Below the pieces are notes generated by a model. That model was not told the DNA's origin. It did no database searches and saw only the letters and a program-made list of their open reading frames with translations. 64,000 nt of DNA. It comes from Acholoe squamosa. Its lineage: Eukaryota; Annelida; Polychaeta; Phyllodocida; Polynoidae. How positions within the stretch are numbered: the stretch's first letter is position 1; the number at the start of each line of letters is the position of its first letter. The translations under genes and the position numbers were made by a program. The DNA lies in contig OX439043.1 in NCBI GenBank assembly GCA_949317995.1, forward strand, positions 63,214,822 through 63,278,821, read 5' to 3'. Shown here piece after piece: positions 21,426 to 33,052 of the stretch.

Positions 21426-21634
21426 ACGTCATATGTGATTATTAGACAGGCATTCGTTGATTTTAGGGCCTTATGCCTTTATCAAGCCCTACCACACACT
21501 ATAAGCTCGGCATGATAAGTGAACGTAGCCCTGGTATGTTACTTGTCATAGATACATTCATACATCATGACGGTAAATGTTCTGGCACATTATGCTTTAA
21601 AGCATTAGGCCTCCCTTAAGGGTTGAACTGAGCA

Positions 21635-21878
21635 ACCGTAATCGCACCTCATGTATAAGACGCACCTAGAGTTTTAGAATATGGTAAAAAAATTAAAATA
21701 AAACATAATTTTTTTCTACTGAATGGATTTTGAAAATTCAAAAAGCTATGCATAGCTATGGCATCCTGGAACCTTCTGAAACCCACAAAACACCAAAAGA
21801 AAAGTCTTGGTGTCCCCCTTGCGGATCAAAGGAGAACTAAAACCTCGCGTATAAGGCGCGCCTTATACGTGGGAGATC
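21635..21878 (+). mobile_element. GTATAAGGCGC MITE, copy 1
   Basis: The left end ACCGTAATCGCACC plus GTATAAGACGCACC is mirrored at the right by GCGTATAAGGCGCGCC and GGGAGAT. The interior shares CTAGAGTTTTAGAA, TCTACTGAATGGATTT and TCTTGGTGTCC with the inverted copy at 29500-29754. Confidence 0.75.
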
Positions 21879-22007
21879 CCCTTCCCGTCCATCAAATTTA
21901 GTGAGAGTCATACGTAAATTGTAAACGGCCAATGATAGGTATGGTGAGTGAAAGTGAGCAGCGGTTTAGGAATAGAGGATGGAAGGATAATTAGTACTTT
22001 AAACCCA

Positions 22008-22085
22008 TAGTCCACTTGGCCTCTGTTGCGCGATAGAGCCATATATTTCCTATATAAATTTCTGCGACAGAGGCCTAGTGGACTC
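22008..22085. mobile_element. Single palindromic mini-element (family of 7.9-8.3 kb)
   Basis: TAGTCCACTTGGCCTCTGTT, an AT-rich spacer with GAGCCATATATTTCC, then GACAGAGGCCTAGTGGACT. It is the same unit as the array at 7902-8306. Confidence 0.8.
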
Positions 22086-22098
22086 TCGATGTTAGGTG

Positions 22099-22190
22099 CC
22101 GTAATACTTCACGTATAAGGCGCGGCTTATACACGAGGATAGACCCTTGCTGCGTCTTTTAGAATCTGTCATATGATCAGGGTGCGCCTT
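22099..22190. mobile_element. Fragment of the GTATAAGGCGC MITE
   Basis: CCGTAATACTTCACGTATAAG followed by GGCGCGGCTTATAC and, near the end, GGTGCGCCTTATA. A further scrap with GAGGTGCGCCTTG lies near 22863. Confidence 0.5.
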
Positions 22191-23017
22191 ATAGTTACTG
22201 TTATAAAACAGTACTGAAATGAGAAAAGAATTAGTCCCTGGTCCTCAGCCCCCGCACTCTCTATGCTTACTGACACCATCCTCGTTAGAGGAAATGAATT
22301 AGACCACCTTTCCACTGACTTTTTAGTGAAAAAGGTACCCTAATTTGACAAAAATTGCAGATTTTTGGATGCCAAAAAGTACCCCTATTTTTTTTTAAAA
22401 ACGCTGACACCTTTAGGCCACCACTCCTTCCTTTAGATACATAGGCATCCCCACTGAATGAAGTACCCGGGGTATATGAAAAAATATAGTTTCAATTCAA
22501 TTTCACATCTATATTTGTCTACACAAGTTGCAACTGGACACATCTGTGACAGGATCTGCGAAAAAGACCCTTAGTGCAGGGTGCATGAAGGTCTCTACCC
22601 CCAGTCCATGTCACATTCTATGGACCCTTTTGAGAACCATTGTGAGGTGTCACTCAAGTTATGGGGGGAAATTACCCCCTATTCTCAATATCCACAGATT
22701 TCCCTCAGAAAAAGGACCCCTATTTTTGGTAAAACATGGGCCTGCACAGCTCAAAGAATTCCAGCCTATTTCCGGTGTATAAGTAGAAGCTAAGTGCGGG
22801 GACCGGGCCCTGGTCACCCTCATATATGTCTGGCATAAACTCACGTGCCACTTATAAATACACGAGGTGCGCCTTGCACGCTAAGTATTACGAGATGGGA
22901 GGGCTAATTCGTAGTTAAGATATGAAGAGTGGAGGAGCGAGCAGCAGTTTAGGTACAATGCATAAAAGAGTGCTGAGTAGCTCATGCTGTACACGGGTGT
23001 AAGAACAACATGACAAT
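22191..23017. other. No gene recognised
   Basis: AT-rich sequence. The plus-strand frames at 22528-22793 have no recognisable domain. A scrap of the GTATAAGGCGC MITE is present near 22860. Confidence 0.35.
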
Positions 23018-23560
23018 GAGCTGCTCCTGTGTGTGAACCTTGTGTGGTGAAGGCAACTGCGATTTCCATAGCCACCCACAATGCGTGTAGCACACGCCCT
23101 AGTACCAATAGTAGTGGTGTAGTTATCAGCGTGTTATGTGGCGAGGAGGGGGTGTAAGGGAGTTGGCGTGACCTGGGGCTTTGAGCAGGTGGGTGGTCGC
23201 CTCCTTGCATGCCGTGAGCTGCTCACCGCAGGCCGCAGGGTCGGCGCGTGTCGCGGCGCCCGGAGGCGGACAGCGCCGGCTGAGGTTTGGCGCGGGGTGG
23301 TGGGGAGAGGGGGGGGGGTGTTAGGAGGGGGAGGGACGCTGGAGGTCCTTCACAGCTCCCCTCCCGGTTAGGGACAGTCCCGCCGACAGGTCCTCATATT
23401 GTCTTCTCACCTCGGGGCCGCCTGGCCGCGCGGCGCCTACATCTATATGGAGATGGTAGCCCGCGCCTCGCCATGCCTGGAGATGCTCTTGCCCTGACCA
23501 CAGCTAAATAAGACTCACACCTCTGGGCGGGGTCTGGAGGAACAGGCCGCCAGGAGGTGG
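23018..23560. promoter_or_regulatory. CpG-rich island with two GAGCTGCTC words
   Basis: GAGCTGCTC occurs at 23018 and 23216, each preceded by T. The block 23210-23500 is strongly CpG-rich. On the minus strand an ATG near 23483 leads to a strong GTGAGA donor near 23410, which could be a short first exon, but the frame is Arg-rich and may be composition. Confidence 0.35.
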
Positions 23561-25005
23561 GAACTACCTGACAAGCCGATGTATGGGCTCCACACGCTGC
23601 ATGGCCACCCACCTACCACCGGGAGTAGACCGGCAAAGGGCGCGGGTGACCAGGAGGAGGGGAAGAGAAAACTGGGGATGTGGGGGAGGAAGGAAATGCA
23701 GGGAATGCAATGACAAAATGCAGTGGTTAGGAAGAGAGGGGAACCCAGGAGGAGAGTTAACCAACTACTGTGTATAAAGAAAAACATGGTTCGTCTGGTT
23801 GAAGTCGAAGAAGCGCCACAAGGCCTAAGTATTTGAGAAAGCCTAAGGGCGATGTGTAATTATAAAAGGGGTGATGAGAATAAAGTATAAAAGCAACATC
23901 GGGATTCAGTGAGACTTTTACATGTTCACAAAAAGAGTTTAGATTGCGCATGTAGATGAAGATAAATGACCATGAAATGAAATACCAGGGTTCCCTAGCA
24001 TACACTGAAGAACCTATGGGTTGAGGACACTTGGAGGGCAGTGGGTTTGCTGAAGAGGACATTTGGTTGGGAAGCATAACCGGATGCAAGTATCCCTGCA
24101 GGCGGCCTTGTCCACCTATGTGGCGACCTCCTCTGACCCTGGCCCCTCCCATCTTACCCCCAATAGTCTAATGGATCATCCTGTAAGCCGGCCTAACACC
24201 CCTCATCCCTGCCTCCTCCAGCCTTAACTTGTTGGTAAGGCTGGGCGCTGGGCCGTGGCCGTGAATCTGCGCTTTAATATGACCAGATAGATGATGCTTG
24301 ACGCCTGGTGGTGCAGCCAGCGCCTGCAGAACTCCCCATGCCTCCTCCCCCCTCCCCACCATGGAGCATGGGGACCTCCCCTCCAGACATGAGGTGACAA
24401 AACGACTTCGACCTGCCGCCCCTGGGTTGGCCTCCTGGTCCGCCTATACCTCCCTCAGTGGGACCCTTACTGTTATGAAATAGTAAGCACTATTTATGAA
24501 GCGGCGCCGAGGCTGGACCCCAGGGTGGATTGAGGGAGGAAGGGCAGGGAGGAGGGTCACAACCCCGAGAAATCCACAATGAAATGAGCAGCACGAAGCT
24601 CACTCTTATGATTCCTTAAACTGCCAGCCATATGTATAGACACATACTCTCCTTGTTGGTTTCCCTCGCTCTTGTGTCTCTTTACTGTCTTCACTCTTTC
24701 CCTTCCTTCTTGTACATGCTCACTCCCGTTTATCTTCTTTGTCACAAAAAACAGTCCTCATATCTCCCTAATTCAGTTACTGTTTCCCTCCCTGGCTTCC
24801 AACTTTGCTGTACCCCTGTCTGTCATCTGACATCTTCTCATCCTTGTCTCCCTTCCTGCCTCGGGTGTTCCATGTCTGTAGTCCTATATTTCTATCCCAA
24901 ATCTTTCCCTTCCTGTCTCGACATCTCTGTTTCAGTCTCTCTGTCCCTGACAGTTGCTTTGCCTCTGATTCTAAATTGGTTTTTGTCCTGGTCAAGGCCT
25001 CGTCT
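23561..25005. other. No gene recognised
   Basis: Mixed composition. The region 24160-24480 is GC-richer with short frames on both strands. 24650-25000 is pyrimidine-rich and gives a spurious 180-codon frame. Confidence 0.35.
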
Positions 25006-25036
25006 GAGCAGCTCATGGGACTTTCCTGAGCTGCTC
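25006..25036. promoter_or_regulatory. Paired GAGCWGCTC words
   Basis: GAGCAGCTC (25006-25014) and GAGCTGCTC (25028-25036) are 13 bp apart, both preceded by CT. They are part of the window-wide enrichment of this word. Confidence 0.4.
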
Positions 25037-25589
25037 CCCTCCCCTTCACCCCCGACCTTCCACCCCCCTCCCAACCCAGACACACTCACCCATACCACAC
25101 AACCACCAAACCAACTTTTATCGGTTTTTGCCTATGGCTTGGTGGGGATCGGCATGAGGGCACAGGGCGTATGAGAAGGCGGGGTGGATTGGGGTGGGTT
25201 GTTCAGGGGTATTAGGAAGGATTATAGTGGAGATAGGAATGATGCAGAGGTAAAGGGTGAAGTGAGAATTGTGTTGGTGCTCTGATTTTCCTTAGATTAC
25301 ATCTTGGAACAGCTAGGTCAGTTTTAGGCTTATGTTTAAGCTGTGTTCTGAGTTTGACGTTTCAACTTACAGTCCTGAGGCGATAAATGAGTATGATTTT
25401 GTTTGTAGATCAAAGGTGTAATCGTGAGAATTTTAGCCTTATCCATAATATGATACCACCCACATGGTAAAGGTTGCTGTACTTTATACTCCAGATGAAA
25501 CACAACATATTAGTATAATGTAAATAAAGTATAATGTAAATAAACAAATTTGATCATCAAGTAGACAATGTCTGAATAGTCATTATTAA
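25037..25589. other. No feature recognised
   Basis: Unique sequence up to the start of the 65 bp array. Confidence 0.4.
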
Positions 25590-28500
25590 TACCAGGCTGT
25601 AAGTTGATAGGGCGATGGCAACAAGGGATGAGGGAGACTGGTAAAACAAGAGTGATACCCTGCTGTGTAGTGCGGGGGTGGGGGCAGGGTATGGGGGAGA
25701 CTGGTATAGGATTATAGTACATGTAACACTCTGCTGTGTAGTGAGCTGGTGGGGCAGGGTATGAGGGAGGCTAGTAAGATTATAGTGATACTGTGCTGTG
25801 TAGTGAGAGGGGTTGGGGTAGGGTATGGGGGGAGACTGCTAGGATTATAGTGGTTCTGTGCTGTGTAGTGAGGGCATGTTGGGGGCCAGGGTATGGGGGA
25901 GACTGGTAGGATTATAGTGATACTGTACTGTGTAGTGAGGGGGTGGGGTAGGGTATGGGGGGAGACTGATAGGATTATAGTGGTTCAGTGCTGTGTAGTG
26001 ATGGGGAGTGAAGGACAGGGTATGAGGAGACTGGTAGGATTATAGTGGTTCATTGACATGTAGTGAGGGGTAGTGGGGGAAGGGTATGAGGGGACTGGTA
26101 GGATTATAGTGGTTCTGTGCTGTGTAGTGAGGGGTAGTGGGGGACAGGGTATGAGGGGACTGGTAGGATTATAGTGGTTCTGTGCTGTGTAGTGAGGGGT
26201 AGTGGGGAACAGGGTATGAGGGGACTGGAAGGATTATAGTGGTTCAGTGCTGTGTAGTGAGGGGTAGTGGGGGACAGGGTATGAGGAGACTGGTAGGATT
26301 ATAGTGATTATGTGCTGTGTAGTGAGGGGTAGTGGGGGACAGGGTATGAGGAGACTGGTAGGATTATAGTGATTCTGTGCTGTGTAGTGAGGTGTAGTGG
26401 GGAACAGGGTATGAGGAGACTGGTAGGATTATAGTGGTTCAGTGCCGTGTAGTGAGGGGTAGTGGGGGACAGGGTATGGGGAAGACTGGTAGGATTATAG
26501 TGATACTGTGCTGTGTAGTGAGGTGTAGTGGGGGACAGGGTATGAGGAGACTGGTAGGATTATAGTGATACTGTGCTGTGTAGTGAGGTGAAGTGGGGGA
26601 CAGGGTATGAGGAGACTGGTAGGATTATAGTGATACTGTACTGTGTATTGAGGGGGTGGGGTAGGGTATGGGGGCAGACTGGTAGGATTATAGTGGTTCA
26701 GTGCTGTGTAGTGATGGGTAGTAAAGGACAGGGTATGAGGAGACTGGTAGGATTATAGTGGTTCATTGCCGTGTAGTGAGGGGTAGTGGGGGACAGGGTA
26801 TGAGGAGACTGGTAGGATTATAGTGATCCAGTGCTGTGTAGTGAGGGGTAGTGGGGGACAGGGTATGAGGAGACTGGTAGGATTATAGTGGTTCAGTGCT
26901 GTGTAGTGAGGGGTAGTGGGGAATAGGGTATGAGGGGACTGGTAGGATTATAGTGGTTCAGTGCTGTGTAGTGAGGGGTAGTGGGGGACAGGGTATGAGG
27001 AGACTGGTAGGATTATAGTGATTCAGTGCCATGTAGTGAGGGGTAGTGGGGGGCAGGGTATGAGGGGACTGGTAGGATTATAGTGATTTAGTGCCATGTA
27101 GTGAGGGGTAGTGGGGGACAGGGTATGAGGAGACTGGTAGGATTATAGTGGTTCAGTGCTGTGTAGTGAGGGGTAGTGGGGGACAGGGTATGAGGAGACT
27201 GGTAGGATTATAGTGGTTCATTGCCATGTAGTGAGGGGTAGTGGGGGAAGGGTATGAGGGGACTGGTAGGATTATAGTGGTTCTGTGCTGTGTAGTGAGG
27301 GGTAGTGGGGGACAGGTATGAGGGGACTGGTAGGATTATAGTGGTTCTGTGCTGTGTAGTGAGGGGTAGTGGGGGACAGGGTATGAGGAGACTGGTAGGA
27401 TTATAGTGGTTCAGTGCCGTGTAGTGAGGGGTAGTGGGGGACAGGGTATGGGGAAGACTGGTAGGATTATAATTATACTGTGCTGTGTAGTGAGGTGTAG
27501 TGGGGGACAGGGTATGAGGAGACTGGTAGGATTATAGTGATACTGTGCTGTGTAGTGAGGTGTAGTGGGGGACAGGGTATGAGGAGACTGGTAGGATTAT
27601 AGTGATACTGTACTGTGTAGTGAGGGGGTGGGGTAGGGTATGGGGGGAGACTGGTAGGATTATAGTGGTTCAGTGCTGTGTAGTGATGGGTAGTAAAGGA
27701 CAGGGTATGAGGGGACTGGTAGGATTATAGTGGTTCAGTGCTGTGTAGTGAGGGGTAGTGGGGGACAGGGTATGAGGGGACTGGTAGGATTATAGTGATT
27801 TAGTGCCATGTAGTGAGGGGTAGTGGGGGACAGGGTATGAGGAGACTGGTAGGATTATAGTGGTTCAGTGCTGTGTAGTGAGGGGTAGTGGGGGACAGGG
27901 TATGAGGAGACTGGAAGGATTATAGTGATACTGTGCTGTGTAGTGAGGTGTAGTGGGGGACAGGGTATGAGGAGACTGGTAGGATTATAGTGGTTCAGTG
28001 CTGTGTAGTGAGGGGTAGTGGGGGACAGGGTATGAGGAGACTGTTAGGATTATAGTGGTTCAGTGCTGTGTAGTGAGGGGTAGTGGGGGACAGGGTATGA
28101 GGAGACTGGTAGGATTATAGTGGTTCTGTGCTGTGTAGTGAGGGGTAGTGGGGGACAGGGTATGGGGAAGACTGGTAGGATTATAGTGGTTCTGTGCTGT
28201 GTAGTGAGGGGTAGTGGGGGACAGGGTATGAGGAGACTGGTAGGATTATAGTGGTTCAGTGCTGTGTAGTGAGAGGTAGTGGGGGCCAGGGTATGAGGGG
28301 ACTGGTAGGATTATAGTGGTTCAGTGCCATGTAGTGAGGGGTAGTGGGGGGCAGGGTATGAGGGGACTGGTAGGATTATAGTGATTCAGTGCCATGTAGT
28401 GAGGGAGAGTGGGGGACAGGGTATGAGGAGACTGGTAGGATTATAGTGGTTCACTGCTGTGTAGTGAGGGGGTGATGGGAGCAGGGCATGGGGGAGTTTG

Positions 28501-28620
28501 GTAAGACTATTATAGTGATACCCGGTTTCGTAGTAAGAGGTTGTGAGGAAAGGCGATAGGGGAAACCTATAAGACTATAGTAATGCCATGTTGTGTAGTG
28601 AGAGGGTGGGCTGGAAGTGG
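25590..28620. repeat. 65 bp minisatellite (about 45 units)
   Basis: The unit contains GGACAGGGTATGAGGAGACT, GGTAGGATTATAGTGGTTCA and GTGCTGTGTAGTGAGGGGTA. The period was checked at three successive GATTATAGTG words (26881, 26946, 27011). Outer units are more diverged than central ones. Variant units (AGTGATACTGTGCTG, CCATGTAG) recur in blocks, suggesting higher-order duplication. Confidence 0.97.
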
Positions 28621-29499
28621 GAATGGGGGTGTTGGTGGGATGGTCGCCAGGGGCTGGAGGTATCCTTGCAGGGTCTGGAGAACACAATGACCATCTCCTA
28701 ATCCTCAGCCCCAGGATGACTACGTGACCTGCATTAAACACTGAATGGATCTAGTGTATTGGGAGGATGTCCCTCCAGGGCGGCCCAACACCACTCTGTC
28801 AGAGGTCTGCTGAACACCCAATACTCCTCCAGGCTATCCATGAAAGCTTTTTACTCACTAACCTTAGAAAACAGTCAGATCTGAATAGAAGCAGTAAATC
28901 TATAGATCTTTTGTGCACGAATCTGTACTTCAAGAGCACTTGAAAAATTGGTCCAGGCATTTTATACTACTGATTCTAACCTCTCGGTATGCTTGTTAAA
29001 CCTTGTAATGTTTACGTGAGGACTACAGATAAACATAACATTTGACTGATTCCGGACAGACACACAATAGCCCACTGCGGACACACACTTGTTTCTTACA
29101 CCCAAAGTATGACCCACACTATTATGGGTCTATGTGCCAATGTTTGCTGGTTTGTTGAGGGCATTCCAACTCAAAGCTGCCTATATAGACACATGTATAC
29201 CAAGACTTTACAATAAGAAATTAGATTATTTACTCAGCGAAGCTCATTTCCAACTAACTGACATTCCCTCATTGCTACCCTTAGGAGATCACATTTACCA
29301 AGAGCTACTCATGGCATTTACCCATGCAGGAGACCTCATTGGACTAATTTCTTAAAGGTTAAGGTTTTATTATTCACAGATATCGATATGAACCCTTGGC
29401 AACCTTTATCAGTCAGATCCTTATCTACTTAGTGCTATGGACTGCCACACTCACAATAGTCTACTTATAATCATTTGAAGATACTCTTACATTCCGTAA
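28621..29499. other. No gene recognised
   Basis: Unique sequence. The plus-strand frame 29134-29355 (73 codons) has no recognised domain or flanking splice evidence. Confidence 0.35.
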
Positions 29500-29754
29500 C
29501 CTCCCCCTTACAAGGCGCGTCTTAGACGCGAGGTTTTGGCTGTTCCTGGATTCACAAGGTGGACACCAAGAACTTTCTTTTAATATGTTACACTCCCCCT
29601 AACTCATAATAAGACATAAGGGGGCCCAAGAGGGTCCGGAGGGCCCTAGTTACACATAGGTTTTTAAATCCATTCAGTAGAATAAAAGTTATGATTTTTT
29701 TTTTACCATTTTCTAAAACTCTAGGTACGGTTTATACGCGGGAGATTACGGTAT
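29500..29754 (-). mobile_element. GTATAAGGCGC MITE, copy 2 (inverted)
   Basis: Reverse-complement counterpart of 21635-21878, with matching ends (TACGGTTTATACGCGGGAGA on the right) and shared interior words. A GGGCCCAAGAGGG-type segment is specific to this copy. Confidence 0.7.
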
Positions 29755-32700
29755 GAATGTAATTGCAGTCTTTGCTAAAGACGCCTCTTACTACCGGGTA
29801 GTATTAATTCCAAATATCCTAGAAATCATTCACATTATCTCACCGTGGCTGAAACTGATATCAATCGATATCAACTCGTGGCCGCCCCTATCATACTAAC
29901 TCATAGTAACTCACACTAACTCAGAGCTGCTCATCTCGGCCTAATTCACAGACCAGGAGTGACTGGAGGCAGCAGGCCTGTGTCAGAACTGATCAGCACC
30001 TCCCGGGCCTCATACACACGACACATGGGGTGTTGCCCCAACCCTCCCACCCACCTCCCTCTCCCAGCCTCCACGAAATACTGGCCATAAATAAAGTGGA
30101 CAGTTAGATTATGGCATCCTCCTCCCGCCTCCCGCCGCACCATGAAAAATGTATGTGACATAATGTGGTTAAAAAGGCGGCGTGGCTATCAAGGTGCCGC
30201 ACCCGGGCCTGGGACAATGCCGTGTATAAGGGGCATGGAGCGGCTCGTAGGGCTTGGGGCCTATGGACAGGGCACTGGCTATTTGAGGTGGCAAATCTGA
30301 CTGTGGTCGAGGTCCTAACAAATGACTGCCCTCTCTGAACGGTGCTCTGAATGCGTGGACAAATCCATCAAAACTCGACATCAATACTATTTACTGAGAA
30401 GAAAGGGGGGCTAGTTGTGAAAAGAAGGCCAAGAGGTCTCTTGGTCAAGTGCATTATTGGCTTGAATAGTGTGATTTAGAACGAACAATCTATCTCTGTC
30501 ACTGCCGAAATACTAAAACTAGTCTAGGATAGGATATAAATTGGTGAGCATTCAGCATTGAGATTGTCAATATTGATGGTATAATTAATTAAAAACGTAC
30601 TATCCCTCTTGAAAAGGCATATATTTATTTTGGGATCCCTTTTCTCACCATGAATATCCCAATTCCTTTTCTCACCATGAATATCACAGTTCTTGAACAT
30701 TACACTTTTTTTTTACTTTACAAATCTAGGTAGTTTACATTGTTGTACAATACAAACCAATGGGACTGTATTATCCGAAGGTGTTTTCACAATAAATACA
30801 GAGAAGATTTGTTATACATCTACTCCTGTCCTATGGATTATTACAGAACACCACACCCTTGGAAATGGAAGTAAATTCGCCTGTCTTCTTTTCCGTGCTC
30901 GTCTTTCTTCTTCTACACCCAACCAAGTACACGCTGTTATCCCCCAACAAAAGGCTTCCAGGGTTATGACCATATCTCCTCTTTCGCCTTCTTCAACTTC
31001 TTAATACAATGCAGATCCAGTTCCTTTTGTAACCCTAACCCCATCGTCACTCAGCCTCTTCCTACAAATGATAAAGGTATGAGTAACAATTTCTATGGAC
31101 TTAGTTTCAGTATTTGCATGAGGAGGCAAGGTAAAGATGCAGTTGGATAATGTTAACACCTTACTGGAGCCCATAACACCTAGCTCCAGGCAAATGTAGC
31201 AAATGGCGTCATTTTCCCTTTGATCTGGGGATCCTTCACACCTGCTGACCTCCAAGGGGCCATTGTTGCCTCCAAGGCATTGCTTTATGAGTACATTTCA
31301 CAGGGCGCTCAGGTGAGATGAAAGAATGTTGTCTACTAAGGGAGTATGCGTTCGGGTATCTTATTTCTAAAAGCCTTAAAGGCGGATGGTGGGGACTTGC
31401 ATTAATGCTAGGATCTGGTTATCTTGGCTGTTTGTAGTTAGAAATATCAAGGTTATGTCAATTTGGTTATATTTATTATCGTACAGATAGGAGCTTAATG
31501 TAAGTCATTAGCCTGCTTAGGCAACATTTAGTAGACATCATAGGGAAACCACTAAGTGAGATAAAAACTTCTTCTATGGTGATAACAACTGATGAGGTCC
31601 CTCTCCGTCCTTACAAATACAACTTTAATAGGTAACTTTGGAAAAGTATTAATGCGCGCTCAGAGATATGTTTGATCCATAGGTGCTCGCCTTATGTGAA
31701 ATAATGGGATAATAATCCAACACAAATACCGCTGTTAGAAAAGACAATATCTTGACTGCATTCGATGATCTTGTGTTAAGGGCACCATAAAATAACACTT
31801 GCCCAGATAGTTCTAAGAACAGGAGACGTAAGATAACTTTTATCAAAGAAAGGAAACGGAGCATAAAATATCCAAATACACAATGAAAAGTCCATAACAA
31901 CGTCACAACACACTGAGCCTCGCTTTGAAGTCACACAAGTCCCCGGATGTGATCTCCGCTCATCCGGGACACCACCCGCCGAGTGAGCCACCTAGGGAGT
32001 CCTGGTGGTACTAACACAGGCTCCTCATTAGTGAGGTCCAGTCTTAATGAGCCTTGTTTTAACCTAACATGTAAGTGCTCATTAAGGGGCATGGAGTGCC
32101 AGGTAGCTCGTCCGACTCTCACCAGGGGGCTCTGCGGGGTGCACAGGACAGCACCGAACGTCACTTCCGGAGCTCTGACATCAAAGAGAACAGTGGGTGA
32201 TAATAGGGAGTTTTGTTACATCTTCAGTGTAGACAGAGTCGTACAGGTGTTAAAGAGGTGTTGACAGGTGTAGTTATACGTACTTCTAGCATAGGTACCA
32301 TCCATGGTTACTGTGGCTTTGTGATGGTTGTTGGTTAAACTTATCATGTCTTTTGACCCCCTATACAGGCCTAGGTAATAACTCTTGTGGTCTATGGTAG
32401 TTTATCTCTTTTTTTGTTGTTGTTTAGAGCAGCTGGTTTTAAGTAAAGGAGTATGTAGAGTTGAATAATAGGATTTATACTTTGAGGTTCCCGGTAAAGC
32501 CGAACGAAAGACGTTGCCTACATTGAGATAAAGTTAGTGCTTCAGAAATTGAATAGGACTCCTCTTATCACCAAAGATGCCATTTGCTGTCACTAAACCT
32601 TCATTGGCCATCACTTAAGATGGCATTGCCTTTACTAGAGATTCCATCTCTGTCATGGGGACCTCCTCTCATCACTGAAGACATCTTTCCTGTCACCAAT

Positions 32701-32865
32701 AAAGTGGTACTTTATCATTGTGAACGCCATTACCGTCAGTTGAAGCAGGCTGAGAAGATGGGGGTTCTATCTTGAAAAGCATACCTCATGGGCACTGGGT
32801 TGAGCTCAGAAGATGCATTGTCTTTTAGCGTATGTTTTATACAATATGTTCATGTTTCATAATTG
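29755..32865. other. No gene recognised
   Basis: Mostly unique sequence. GAGCTGCTC occurs at 29924, next to a run of CTAACTCA words (29897-29920). A GC-richer stretch at 31920-32170 with AATGAGC/GCTCATTAA words may be regulatory. Several frames of 60-100 codons have no recognisable domain. Confidence 0.35.
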
Positions 32866-33052
32866 AGTGAGTGAGTGAGTGAGTAATAGATGTTTAACGC
32901 CATTTCGACAGCTAAGGTCATATTCATGGCGAGAACGACATTACACAAATTCACAGAGGAATGTGTCGGTGCCCATGCATATGTGCACCACACACATCCG
33001 AGGGGATAGGAAAGAGGAGATATAGACCCTTTTAAGTGGGCTAGGGAAGCCC
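32866..33052 (+). mobile_element. Dispersed 187 bp repeat family, copy 2
   Basis: Same order of words and same orientation as 7589-7766, from GTGAGTGAGTAATAGATG to GGGCTAGGGAAGCCC, with few substitutions by eye. The GTGA run at its start is longer here. Confidence 0.75.

Noticed and set aside
24632-25174. 180-codon plus frame with Leu/Ser-rich hydrophobic segments
   Set aside because: Pyrimidine-rich DNA generates the hydrophobic composition; no ATG context, domain or conserved motif.
25590-28620. CRISPR-like array
   Set aside because: Units are contiguous 65 bp tandem repeats without unique spacers, in a eukaryotic context.
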